A DNA stretch of 39,130 nucleotides from an uncultured Clostridia bacterium. GTDB lineage: Bacteria; Bacillota; Clostridia; Peptostreptococcales; Anaerovoracaceae. The translations under genes and the position numbers were made by a program. The notes below the pieces were generated by a model, which saw only the letters and a program-made list of their open reading frames with translations, made no database searches and was not told the DNA's origin. This document shows positions 1 to 6,767 of the stretch, piece after piece (position 1 is the stretch's first letter; every line of letters begins with the position of its first letter). The stretch is taken from the NCBI GenBank assembly GCA_938049335.1, contig CALIYX010000029.1, forward strand, positions 1 through 39,130, given 5' to 3'.

Positions 1-14
1 GTAACGCATAAAAA

Positions 15-48
15 TACCCTCCTTACTGGTTGTCCAGTAAAGAGGGTA
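15..48 (-). terminator. Possible rho-independent terminator, minus strand
   Basis: A 15-bp inverted repeat (one mismatch) with a 4-nt TTGT loop. On the minus strand it is followed by ATTTTTATG, a short U-run, so it would end leftward transcription. No convincing minus-strand gene lies to its right; the AT-rich minus-strand reading frame at 53-274 looks spurious. Confidence 0.4.
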
Positions 49-147
49 CATATCAAAATTCAGGGCTTTTCCTAAAAGGTATGAAAAAAATGAAGATAAA
101 GAAACTAACAATAAAGTTAAATTTCCTCATCTTCACCTTAGAAATCA

Positions 148-177
148 CCATAGAGAGAGCGTAAGCTCTCTCTATGG
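148..177. repeat. Perfect 13-bp inverted repeat with GTAA tetraloop
   Basis: Arms CCATAGAGAGAGC and GCTCTCTCTATGG pair perfectly around GTAA. On the plus strand this gives a GNRA-type tetraloop, a stable RNA fold. No U-run follows on either strand, so it is not a standard terminator. It lies just upstream of the small ORF at 198 in the decayed accessory stretch. Confidence 0.6.
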
Positions 178-197
178 AAATCATACCATAGTAAAAT

Positions 198-311
198 ATG
201 AAAGGCAAGAAGAGAATGAAAATCACAGTTAAGAAGAGAAAAACAACAGAAAAAGAAAAGATTATTGGCGGCATCGTGTGGGGAATACTGATTGGAGCAT
301 TGTTTACTTAG
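198..311 (+). CDS. Small basic single-span membrane peptide (hypothetical)
   Basis: A 37-residue frame from ATG to TAG. The N-terminal half is strongly basic (K/R-rich, residues 1-22). The C-terminal half (IIGGIVWGILIGALF, about 22-36) could form one membrane helix. The ribosome binding site is poor, and the next reading frame starts 24 nt after the stop. Function is unknown. The gene sits in a stretch of decayed mobile-element genes, so it may be a surviving cargo ORF or chance. An antisense hydrophobic frame covers the same bases and was judged a shadow. Confidence 0.35.
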   Translation: MKGKKRMKITVKKRKTTEKEKIIGGIVWGILIGALFT

Positions 312-335
312 CTATAAAATAAGGAGGTGCAACAT

Positions 336-545
336 ATGAAGACCATCATAAAAGGCAAATTCTATGATACAGATACATCAATTACAATAGGAAAGTTTGG
401 GGAGGAAGAACTTTTCAGAAAAAAACGGGAGAATTCTTCAAGCTTGACACAAAAATTGGCATAAAGCCTCTTACAAAAGAGGAAGCAAAAATATGGGTAA
501 AGAACTATTTAAAAGAAGATATATACATCTCATTATTTTGCGGAA
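336..545 (+). pseudogene. Frameshifted small mobile-element cargo gene
   Basis: A strong AAGGAGG precedes the ATG at 336, and the frame begins MKTIIKGKFYDTDTS. It breaks at a run of seven A's (419-425) and stops early. Adding one A restores a frame reading KKTGEFFKLDTK, then LTKEEAKIWVKNYL and IYISLF up to about 541. From memory, this layout (MKTIIKGKFYDT..., KKTGEFF, LTxEEAKxWV, YIxLF) matches small proteins of unknown function carried by clostridial integrative conjugative elements. The deletion may be real decay or a sequencing error in the homopolymer. Sequence after about 545 does not follow the family. Confidence 0.6.
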
Positions 546-581
546 CGAGGGAACAAACAACGGTAAGTGGTAGGTTAAAAA

Positions 582-737
582 ATAAGAGAAATAACAGGCT
601 ACACAAAACAAATTTGCGGATGTTTAGGAATACCAGTACGCACAATTAAAAGTTGGGAAATGGGAGATAGGATTCCACCCAAATACGTTTTAAATTTGCT
701 CGAGTTCAAGGTGAGATATGATTTTGGAAACAAATAA
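582..737 (+). pseudogene. C-terminal remnant of a helix-turn-helix protein
   Basis: An open frame of 51 residues with an in-frame stop directly upstream and no start codon. It reads IREITGYTKQICGCLGIPVRTIKSWEMGDRIPP and continues to a TAA at 735. The pattern 'IRE-TG-(S/T)-x3-x4-LGIP-RTI-xWE-G-R-PP-YV' is that of the small XRE-like DNA-binding proteins common in clostridial mobile elements. The N terminus is missing, so it is inactive. Together with the frameshifted gene just before it, it marks a decayed element. Confidence 0.6.
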
Positions 738-813
738 AATTACAAAACCATGGGAGAAGTACAGATGACATGGCTTCTTAATGCATACATGTTCACAATA
801 GCTTGTGGAAAAG

Positions 814-834
814 TGGCACACTAAATGGCACACT
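814..834. repeat. Two direct copies of TGGCACACT
   Basis: TGGCACACT occurs at 814-822 and 826-834, 12 bp apart start to start. The pair lies about 115 bp from the 3' end of the tRNA-Glu gene, next to decayed mobile genes. Short direct repeats near a tRNA 3' end can be arm-type integrase binding sites. That role is inference; no integrase gene remains in view. Confidence 0.4.
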
Positions 835-905
835 TGTATTGTCTTTAATTGATGTTTTTTGATGTAAAAATGTAAATGTTTACCAATTTACTGTGAAATA
901 AAAAA

Positions 906-940
906 GCCTTGAACACTGACAAATACAGTATTTTCAAGGC
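906..940 (-). terminator. Terminator of tRNA-Glu
   Basis: An inverted repeat with outer arms GCCTTGAA and TTCAAGGC and inner pairing ACTG/CAGT. On the minus strand it ends with TTTTTT (901-905 and onward). It begins about 11 nt after the tRNA-Glu 3' CCA, as expected for a monocistronic tRNA transcript. Confidence 0.8.
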
Positions 941-950
941 TTTTCTTAAT

Positions 951-1025
951 TGGTATCGCCTAGGGGAGTCGAACCCCTGATTCAGCCGTGAGAGGGCTAC
1001 GTCTTGACCACTTGACCAAGGCGAC
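951..1025 (-). tRNA. tRNA-Glu (anticodon CTC)
   Basis: Read on the minus strand, this folds as a 75-nt cloverleaf with the 3' CCA encoded (951-953). The acceptor arm is GTCGCCT/AGGCGAT, the D-arm is GTCAAGTGGTCAAGAC, the anticodon stem is TAGCC/GGCTG with loop CTCTCAC, and the T-arm is AGGGGTTCGACTCCCCT. The loop puts CTC at positions 34-36, decoding GAG. It has its own promoter and terminator. The decayed mobile genes at 198-737 lie beyond its 3' end, the usual target of integrases. Confidence 0.93.
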
Positions 1026-1055
1026 AAATTAAATTGTTAAATCGCAAATCATTTA

Positions 1056-1084
1056 TTGAAATGCTACAAGCGATATTATATACT
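1056..1084 (+). promoter_or_regulatory. Promoter of thrC-mntP
   Basis: TTGAAA (1056-1061), a 17-nt spacer, then TATACT (1079-1084), about 52 nt before the thrC start. Its -10 shares two bases with the -10 of the divergent tRNA-Glu promoter. Confidence 0.6.
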
Positions 1085-1103
1085 AAGATAATCGACTTGT
1101 AAA
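1075..1103 (-). promoter_or_regulatory. Promoter of tRNA-Glu
   Basis: On the minus strand: TTTACA (1103-1098), a 17-nt spacer, then a perfect TATAAT (1080-1075), placed to start transcription some 40 nt before the tRNA 5' end. Confidence 0.75.
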
Positions 1104-1136
1104 GTTTTTTCTTTAAATATTTTCGGGAGAATTCAT

Positions 1137-2615
1137 ATGATAAATTATGTAAGTACAAGAGGCATGGAAGGTAGCTTTAGCGCAGCTGAAGCAATAGTTA
1201 AGGGTATAGCTGACGACAAGGGTCTGTTCGTTCCGACCAAGATACCGGCGCTCTCAGTTAGCTTTGATGAGCTAGCTAAGATGACTTATCAGCAGGTTGC
1301 TAAGCTAGTGATTGGATCCTTCTTCTCAGATTTCACAAGTGAGGAGATTGACTACTGCGTAGACAATGCTTATGATGAGAAGTACGAGGTTCCTGAGATC
1401 GCAAAGATAACAAAGGCTGGCGGAGCAAACTTCCTAGAGCTATATCACGGAAAGACTGCAGCTTTTAAGGACATGGCGCTTTCAATTCTTCCTTATCTTA
1501 TGACTACATCTATGAAGAAACTCGGTGTAGATAAGAAGGTTTGCATTTTGACAGCCACATCTGGAGACACCGGAAAGGCAGCTTTGGAGGGCTTTGCCGA
1601 TGTAGAAAATACAGAGATAATCGTGTTCTATCCTAAGGATGGAGTTAGTGAGGTGCAAAGACGCCAGATGGTAACTCAGGAGGGTAAGAACGTTCATGTC
1701 TATGCCATAGAAGGAAACTTCGATGATGCGCAGACTGGAGTTAAGAAGATTTTCACAGATAATAAGCTCAAGGAAGAGCTCGCATCAAAGGGCTACGTAT
1801 TCTCATCGGCCAATTCAATTAATATAGGAAGACTTATTCCGCAGGTTGCATACTATGTTTATGCATACTCAAGACTTCTTGCTTCAGGGGATATCAAAGC
1901 TGGTGATGCCATAAACATCACAGTTCCAACAGGAAACTTTGGAAACATCCTCGCAGCATATTATGCGATGAAGATGGGAATTCCAGTATCAAAGTTCATA
2001 TGTGCTTCCAATGAGAACAAGGTTTTAACTGACTTCTTTGCAAGTGGCAAGTACGATACAAAGAGAGATTTCGTTTTGACGAACTCACCATCCATGGATA
2101 TTTTGATCTCAAGCAACCTAGAAAGACTTCTATACCACCTCAGCAGTGCAAGTGAACTTAGCGAGCTAATGTCATCACTTGATGGCAAAGGTGAGTACAA
2201 GGTTTCTGATTCTATCAAAGCTGGACTAGACTGTTTCTACGCAGGCTTTGCAGATATGGATTTGACCTGCGATACAATCGGAGAACTATACAAGAAGGAA
2301 AGCTATCTTGTAGACACTCACACAGCCGTTGCTTACGCAGTTTGTGAGCAGTACAAGAAGGAGACAGGCGATGATAGAGCAAATGTTATCGCTTCAACAG
2401 CTTCACCATACAAGTTCCCAAGAAGCGTTGCAGCATCAATTGGACTTAATCCTGAAGGAATGAGTGACTTTGAATGCGTTGAAAAGCTAAATGAATTCAC
2501 AGGGGTAAAGCTACCTAAGGCAATAGACGGACTGGAGAACAGAGCCGTTAAGCACGACAAAGTGTTCGCAAAGGACAAGATGCTTGATGCCGTAGGTGAT
2601 GCTCTATGTCTATAA
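1137..2615 (+). CDS. thrC: Threonine synthase
   Basis: The 492-residue product is a pyridoxal-phosphate enzyme of the fold-type II family that converts O-phosphohomoserine to threonine in the cytosol. The cofactor lysine is visible as K111 in TAAFKDMALS. The N-terminal domain motif YVSTRG near residue 5 and SGDTGKAALEGF (about 141-152) for cofactor phosphate binding also fit. Length matches the long (E. coli/yeast-like) threonine synthase class rather than the short Bacillus class. GGGAGA lies 6 nt before the ATG. The stop overlaps the start of mntP by 10 nt, so the two are translated from one message. No leader or attenuator is evident before it. Confidence 0.95.
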   Translation: MINYVSTRGMEGSFSAAEAIVKGIADDKGLFVPTKIPALSVSFDELAKMTYQQVAKLVIGSFFSDFTSEEIDYCVDNAYDEKYEVPEIAKITKAGGANFLELYHGKTAAFKDMALSILPYLMTTSMKKLGVDKKVCILTATSGDTGKAALEGFADVENTEIIVFYPKDGVSEVQRRQMVTQEGKNVHVYAIEGNFDDAQTGVKKIFTDNKLKEELASKGYVFSSANSINIGRLIPQVAYYVYAYSRLLASGDIKAGDAINITVPTGNFGNILAAYYAMKMGIPVSKFICASNENKVLTDFFASGKYDTKRDFVLTNSPSMDILISSNLERLLYHLSSASELSELMSSLDGKGEYKVSDSIKAGLDCFYAGFADMDLTCDTIGELYKKESYLVDTHTAVAYAVCEQYKKETGDDRANVIASTASPYKFPRSVAASIGLNPEGMSDFECVEKLNEFTGVKLPKAIDGLENRAVKHDKVFAKDKMLDAVGDALCL

Positions 2616-3166
2616 TTGAGATTCTGCTAATTGCAGTAGGACTCTCGATGGACGCCTTTGCGGTTTCTATATGCAAGGGGCTTGCGCTTAGAGATATGAA
2701 GTGGCGATACGCTCTAGTTTGCGGACTTTATTTCGGCATATTTCAGGCACTCATGCCTAGCATAGGATATTTGCTCGGGGCAAGGTTCATGGCCATCATA
2801 GCAGATTTTGACCACTGGATAGCCTTTGTTCTTCTCCTTATAATTGGTCTTAAAATGATCAAGGAGGCAGGGGATGAGGAAAAGGAAGATGCTAACTTCG
2901 ATGTGAAGACCATGCTCCTTTTGGCTATTGCAACTAGCATAGACGCGCTCGCTGTAGGTATAAGCTTTGCTGTACTTAAGGTAAACATAATTCTTGCAGT
3001 AACTCTTATAGGTGTGACGACCTTTGCGTTTGGTTTTGCGGGAGTAAAGCTCGGAAACCTATGCGGCACTAGGTTTAAATCAGGTGCAGAGAGGGCAGGC
3101 GGAGTGATTCTCATTTTGATAGGAACAAAAATACTGCTTGAACACCTTGGAATTTTGAGCATATAG
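2606..3166 (+). CDS. mntP: Manganese efflux pump MntP
   Basis: The 186-residue integral membrane protein has about six helices arranged as two repeated halves. Each half carries the family hallmark: 'GLSMDAFAVSICKGLA' near residue 12 and 'ATSIDALAVGISFA' near residue 107, with the acidic residue in the membrane. MntP proteins export Mn2+ from the cytosol. The ATG lies inside the last codons of thrC, so it is co-transcribed and probably translationally coupled to it. That pairing has no obvious metabolic logic. No Mn-sensing riboswitch is seen. The length is normal for the family. Confidence 0.9.
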   Translation: MSIIEILLIAVGLSMDAFAVSICKGLALRDMKWRYALVCGLYFGIFQALMPSIGYLLGARFMAIIADFDHWIAFVLLLIIGLKMIKEAGDEEKEDANFDVKTMLLLAIATSIDALAVGISFAVLKVNIILAVTLIGVTTFAFGFAGVKLGNLCGTRFKSGAERAGGVILILIGTKILLEHLGILSI

Positions 3167-3178
3167 CTCAAACAGATA

Positions 3179-3199
3179 AAAGGATTCACAAGAATCTTT
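3179..3199 (+). terminator. Weak hairpin after mntP
   Basis: An eight-pair stem AAGGATTC/GAATCTT with loop ACAA lies 13 nt after the mntP stop. It is followed by TTTGTAC, so the U-run is short. It may end the thrC-mntP message. The rest of 3200-3410 is AT-rich and I see no gene in it. Confidence 0.35.
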
Positions 3200-3415
3200 G
3201 TACAAAAGTACAAAAAAACGAGTTTTGTTCATAAAACAATGCAATCGTTTTGATGAAGAGATTTAATGTATACATAGTACTAAAATAAAGGGCTCACAAT
3301 AATTATTGCAACTTGTAAATAATTATAAATCAAAACAATCTTAAAAGGATATTTTAGTAAGGCGTATAAAAACACTTTTTAGCAGTAAAGAGATAAATAG
3401 AATATTAGATAGTAA

Positions 3416-3443
3416 AAAAGAAAGCCCCTAAAGGCTTTCTTTT
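3416..3443 (-). terminator. Terminator of tRNA-Ser
   Basis: An 11-bp stem, AAAAGAAAGCC/GGCTTTCTTTT, with a 6-nt loop. On the minus strand it begins 4 nt after the tRNA-Ser 3' end and its own arm provides the U-run. It could also act on plus-strand read-through. Confidence 0.75.
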
Positions 3444-3447
3444 GTGT

Positions 3448-3535
3448 TGGCGGAGGACATGGGACTCGAACCCACGAGGCTGTTACACCCTACTCGCTTT
3501 CCAGGCGAGCTCCTTAGCCACTCGGTCAATCCTCC
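3448..3535 (-). tRNA. tRNA-Ser (anticodon GGA)
   Basis: An 88-nt class II tRNA on the minus strand with encoded CCA (3448-3450). The acceptor is GGAGGAT/GTCCTCC with discriminator G. The anticodon stem CTCGC/GCGAG encloses loop CTGGAAA, giving anticodon GGA (codons UCC/UCU). The T-arm is GTGGGTTCGAGTCCCAT. The long variable arm (TAGGGTGTAACAGCCTC) is diagnostic of serine tRNAs. No clear promoter was picked out between it and 3750. Confidence 0.93.
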
Positions 3536-3678
3536 ACACTATGTATCATTATGCGTTAGGCAAGTACACAACATCTGCCCAAAACAGCTATTTAAGTTTA
3601 ACATAGTGAACCTTCATATGCAAGGAGTAATATTATATTGTTCCAAACACAAATCGTTCATATTACCATCACATTTAA

Positions 3679-3707
3679 TTGACATTTTAATCAAAAAGTG
3701 CTAAATT
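3679..3707 (+). promoter_or_regulatory. Promoter of the NhaC-family gene
   Basis: A perfect TTGACA (3679-3684), a 17-nt spacer, then TAAATT (3702-3707), 45 nt before the start codon. Confidence 0.7.
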
Positions 3708-3752
3708 ACATATGTTGGATTTATTGCTCAATGGTTTAGGGAGGACTTATTA

Positions 3753-5363
3753 ATGAAAAATCTCAAATCAAGGGCCATCTGGATCATAGGATTTGCAGCA
3801 CTTATTATTATGTGCATGCCAATACTCGCTATGGCTAAAGAAGCAGAGTATGTACCTGCTTTATTTGGATCAGCTTGGTCACTACTACCACCGCTTGTTG
3901 CTATTGCACTTGCACTTATTACAAAGGAAGCATATAGCTCATTATTCATCGGTATCGTATGTGGTGGAATACTCTGGTCAGGTGGACACTTCGAACAGAC
4001 AGTTCATCACGTACTTCAAGACGGAATTATTTCAAGACTTTCAGATAGCTACAACGTTGGTATCCTAGTATTCCTTATTATACTCGGTTCACTAGTAGCT
4101 ATGATGAATAAGACAGGCGCTTCAGCTGCTTTTGGAGCATGGGCTGAAGAACGCATCAAGACAAGAGAGGGTGCTCAGTACAGCACAATTCTTCTTGGCT
4201 GTCTTATCTTCGTAGACGACTATTTCAACTGTCTAACAGTTGGTGCTGTTATGAGACCTATCACAGACAAGCACCACGTTTCAAGAGCTAAGCTCGCATA
4301 CCTAATTGACGCAACAGCAGCTCCTGTTTGCATCATTGCTCCTATTTCATCATGGGCAGCAGCGGTTGCAGGTTTTGTTCCTGGAGAAGACGGTTTCTCA
4401 CTATTCGTACGTTGCATACCTTACAATTTCTATGCACTTCTAACAATTCTTATGATGCTTTGCATAGTAACTTTCCATTTCGACTATGGTCCAATGAGAG
4501 TTCACGAGGACAATGCTATCAATGGAGATATCTACACAACTCCAGATAGACCTTATGAGAATGCACAGAGCGATGCAATCAATGGTAAGGGTAAGGTTAT
4601 CGACATGATTCTACCAGTAGTTATTCTAATTGCATTCTGCATAGGCGGAATCCTTTATGCTGGTGGATTCTTTAAGGGAACAGGATTCGTAGAATCATTC
4701 TCAAGCACAGACGCATCAGTTGGTCTATCAACTGGATCACTTCTAGCTATCCTAGTATGCGTTGCTTGGTTCCTAGGAAGAAAACTTATCTCATTCAAGG
4801 AAATCATGGATTGTTTCCCAGAAGGATTCAAGGCTATGATTCCTGCTAACATGATCCTAACACTTGCATGGACACTAAAAGCTATGACAGACAGCCTAGG
4901 AAGCAAGGAATTTGTTGAAAAGTTCGTAGGTGGACTCGCAGGCGATCTTGTAAGCCTCCTACCAGCTGTAGTATTCCTAATCGGATGCGTAATCGCTTTT
5001 GCTACAGGAACATCATGGGGAACATTTGGTATCCTAATTCCTATCGTTGTATCAGTATTCTCAAACGACAAGGAGATGATGGTAATAGCAATGTCAGCTT
5101 GTATGGCAGGTGCTGTATGCGGAGACCACTGCTCACCAATCTCAGATACAACAATCATGGCATCAGCAGGTGCTCAGAGTAACCACATTAACCACGTAAA
5201 TACACAGCTACCTTACGCTATGACTGTAGCAGCTGTATCCTTCGTAGCATATGTAATCGCTGGATTTGTAAGAAACATCTTCATCGCACTTCCAATCGCA
5301 TTCGCTATGATGATTGCAGTACTAGCTGTACTAGTTAAGATTTACGGAAAAGAATCTGAATAA
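3753..5363 (+). CDS. NhaC-family Na+/H+ antiporter-like transporter
   Basis: The 536-residue, very hydrophobic protein has about 11-13 membrane helices. Its first segment could be a cleavable signal or the first helix. Family signatures include 'FVDDYFNCLTVGAVMRP' near 152-168, 'ATAAPVCIIAPISSWAAAVAG' near 187-207, 'GTSWGTFGILIPI' near 417-429 and 'CGDHCSPISDTTIM' near 456-469. These place it in the NhaC/Na_H_antiporter Pfam group. Members exchange Na+ for H+, or Na+-lactate for H+-malate (MleN). The substrate cannot be read from sequence. A malolactic operon lies 8 kb away, but no link is shown. GGGAGGA lies 7 nt before the ATG. It is monocistronic, with its own promoter and terminator. Confidence 0.85.
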   Translation: MKNLKSRAIWIIGFAALIIMCMPILAMAKEAEYVPALFGSAWSLLPPLVAIALALITKEAYSSLFIGIVCGGILWSGGHFEQTVHHVLQDGIISRLSDSYNVGILVFLIILGSLVAMMNKTGASAAFGAWAEERIKTREGAQYSTILLGCLIFVDDYFNCLTVGAVMRPITDKHHVSRAKLAYLIDATAAPVCIIAPISSWAAAVAGFVPGEDGFSLFVRCIPYNFYALLTILMMLCIVTFHFDYGPMRVHEDNAINGDIYTTPDRPYENAQSDAINGKGKVIDMILPVVILIAFCIGGILYAGGFFKGTGFVESFSSTDASVGLSTGSLLAILVCVAWFLGRKLISFKEIMDCFPEGFKAMIPANMILTLAWTLKAMTDSLGSKEFVEKFVGGLAGDLVSLLPAVVFLIGCVIAFATGTSWGTFGILIPIVVSVFSNDKEMMVIAMSACMAGAVCGDHCSPISDTTIMASAGAQSNHINHVNTQLPYAMTVAAVSFVAYVIAGFVRNIFIALPIAFAMMIAVLAVLVKIYGKESE

Positions 5364-5413
5364 ATTACACCAAGGTGTATAAACTTATATTCAATTGACA
5401 ATGATTCAACAAG

Positions 5414-5445
5414 AAAAGCCCTTTAGTTTCTAAGGGGCTTTTTCA
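5414..5445 (+). terminator. Rho-independent terminator after the NhaC-family gene
   Basis: The stem AAAAGCCCTTTAG/CTAAGGGGCTTTT (one G-U pair, loop TTT) is followed by TTTTT. Confidence 0.85.
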
Positions 5446-5458
5446 ATTGCTTTTCCCC

Positions 5459-5487
5459 TTACATTTTATACGCAGATGGTGTATACT
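5459..5487 (+). promoter_or_regulatory. Promoter of carD
   Basis: TTACAT (5459-5464), a 17-nt spacer, then TATACT (5482-5487), 38 nt before the chosen carD start. Confidence 0.6.
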
Positions 5488-5525
5488 ATTATTGTAAGTT
5501 AAATATGGTAAGAGGAGAGTTACAA

Positions 5526-6038
5526 ATGTTCAAAGAAAACGAATTGGTAATGTACGGTTCTACTGGCGTTTGTCGCGTAAAGGAAATTGGCAGGCCAAGT
5601 TTTGTTGACAAGGACGACGAGCGTATCTACTACCTCTTAGAGCCAGTTTTTCAGAGCGGTGTCATCTATGCACCTATTGACAATGAAAAGGTTCCTATCA
5701 GAGCAGTAATTTCAGCAGAGAGTGCCTCAGAGCTACTTAATCATTTTGATGAGATTGAGGTTGATGATTACAAGTGCAAGAGCTCTCAGCAGCTATCACA
5801 GCACTATCAGAGCATCATAGAAAATCACTGCTGCGCTGATTTACTTGCCATGACCAAGTCTATTTATATTAAGTCTATGGTAGCTGGTAGGAATAAGAAA
5901 CACCTGGGGCAGATAGACAAACGGTATATGAAGCGCGCGGAGGACTTGATTTACAGCGAAATCGCAGTCGCACTCGATACCAATAGAGAAGATGTCGAAA
6001 GGTATATTAAGGACAAGCTAGGAAAATACATTATCTAA
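5526..6038 (+). CDS. CarD/CdnL-family transcription regulator
   Basis: The 170-residue protein starts MFKENELVMYGSTGVCRVKEI, the Tudor-like RNA-polymerase-interacting domain of the CarD/CdnL/TRCF family (about residues 1-65). An alpha-helical C-terminal DNA-binding domain follows (about 70-165). Family members bind the polymerase beta subunit and stabilise open promoter complexes. The ATG at 5526 was chosen over an in-frame upstream start at 5505 because AAGAGGAGA lies 8 nt before it and the conserved domain starts there. In clostridia such proteins often act on growth or stress genes; nothing here tells which. It has its own promoter and terminator. Confidence 0.88.
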   Translation: MFKENELVMYGSTGVCRVKEIGRPSFVDKDDERIYYLLEPVFQSGVIYAPIDNEKVPIRAVISAESASELLNHFDEIEVDDYKCKSSQQLSQHYQSIIENHCCADLLAMTKSIYIKSMVAGRNKKHLGQIDKRYMKRAEDLIYSEIAVALDTNREDVERYIKDKLGKYII

Positions 6039-6060
6039 ATCAGAGTAGTAGATTTTCCAA

Positions 6061-6093
6061 CTAATCTTAAGCTAATCCTAAACTAATCTTAAA
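6061..6093. repeat. Three tandem 11-bp repeats (CTAATCTTAAR)
   Basis: CTAATCTTAAG, CTAATCCTAAA and CTAATCTTAAA lie head to tail at 6061, 6072 and 6083. The 11-bp period is close to one DNA turn. The array lies just after carD and about 46 bp before the -35 of the next promoter. Confidence 0.65.
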
Positions 6094-6098
6094 TGCTC

Positions 6099-6136
6099 GG
6101 ATGCTTTTAGAATTTCTAGAAGCATCCATTTTATTT
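6099..6136 (+). terminator. Terminator after carD
   Basis: A 13-bp stem GGATGCTTTTAGA/TCTAGAAGCATCC (one G-U), loop ATT, followed by ATTTTATTT. Confidence 0.8.
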
Positions 6137-6138
6137 GC

Positions 6139-6166
6139 TTGACTTTTAATCAAAATGCGATATAAT
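6139..6166 (+). promoter_or_regulatory. Promoter of the pot operon
   Basis: TTGACT (6139-6144), a 16-nt spacer, then TATAAT (6161-6166). A near-consensus promoter about 54 nt before the XRE-cupin start. Confidence 0.8.
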
Positions 6167-6177
6167 CTTTTTTGTTG

Positions 6178-6205
6178 GTTTAGCAATACTAAACAAATAG
6201 TTTAG
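6178..6205. promoter_or_regulatory. Candidate operator of the XRE-cupin regulator
   Basis: A perfect inverted repeat GTTTAG-caata-CTAAAC (6178-6194), followed 5 bp later by a third half-site GTTTAG (6200-6205). It lies just after the expected transcription start, where bound protein would block the pot operon promoter. The binder is inferred to be the regulator encoded next. Confidence 0.55.
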
Positions 6206-6219
6206 AAAGGATATGCCTA

Positions 6220-6759
6220 ATGTCTATTCAAATCGGTGAAAAGATCAAGGAACTTAGAATAAGAAATGGGCTAACTCAAGAGGAGCTTGCGGATAGAGCG
6301 GAGCTCTCCAAGGGATTCATTTCCCAGCTTGAGCGAGACCTTACTTCACCGTCAATTTCGACGCTTGAGGATATTTTACAGTGCCTGGGAATAAGCGTAT
6401 CTGAATTCTTTGCCAGCGAAGAGGATGAGCAGATAGTCTTTGGAGAAGAAGACTATTTTGAGAAGGAAGATGCTACTGAGGGAAATATCATCGAGTGGAT
6501 CATTCCTAATGCTCAGAAGAACGAGATGGAGCCTATAAGGCTAAAGATAGAGCCTAAGGGCAGGACTTATCCAGACAACCCTCATGAAGGAGAGGAGTTT
6601 GGATACATCCTTAAGGGAAGCCTATGCATCCATTTAGGCAGTAAGAAGTATGAAGCCAAGGCTGGAGAAGCCTTTTATTATAAAGCAGATAAAACACATT
6701 ATTTCACGTCGAAGAGCGGAGCCATTTTGATATGGGTTAGCACGCCGCCAAGCTTTTAG
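6220..6759 (+). CDS. XRE-family regulator with C-terminal cupin domain
   Basis: The 179-residue protein has an N-terminal helix-turn-helix (IGEKIKELRIRNGLTQEELA, then SKGFISQLERDLTSPSISTL, about 4-50). A C-terminal cupin (about 100-178) follows, with 'HEGEEFGYILKGSL' and 'YYKADKTHYFTS'. This is the architecture of PuuR-like sensors, where the cupin binds a small effector. Nine nt separate it from potA, so it is the first gene of the polyamine transport operon and probably its regulator, with the effector likely a polyamine. GAAAGGA lies upstream of the ATG. Effector and mode (repression or activation) are inference. Confidence 0.88.
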   Translation: MSIQIGEKIKELRIRNGLTQEELADRAELSKGFISQLERDLTSPSISTLEDILQCLGISVSEFFASEEDEQIVFGEEDYFEKEDATEGNIIEWIIPNAQKNEMEPIRLKIEPKGRTYPDNPHEGEEFGYILKGSLCIHLGSKKYEAKAGEAFYYKADKTHYFTSKSGAILIWVSTPPSF

Positions 6760-6767
6760 GAGGAAAA

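Noticed and set aside
53..274. Minus-strand 73-residue hydrophobic frame
   Set aside because: It is antisense to the small ORF at 198-311, has low-complexity Phe/Ile content from AT-rich DNA, and no ribosome binding site.
845..1027. Minus-strand 60-residue frame
   Set aside because: It runs through the tRNA-Glu gene and its terminator, so it is a by-product of RNA-gene sequence.
3444..3704. Plus-strand 86-residue frame
   Set aside because: It is antisense to tRNA-Ser at its start ('GLEPTRLLHPTRFPGELLS' type translation of a tRNA) and has no other support.
5505..5525. Longer start for CarD
   Set aside because: The upstream ATG lies before the ribosome binding site that serves the inner ATG, and the extra residues precede the conserved domain.
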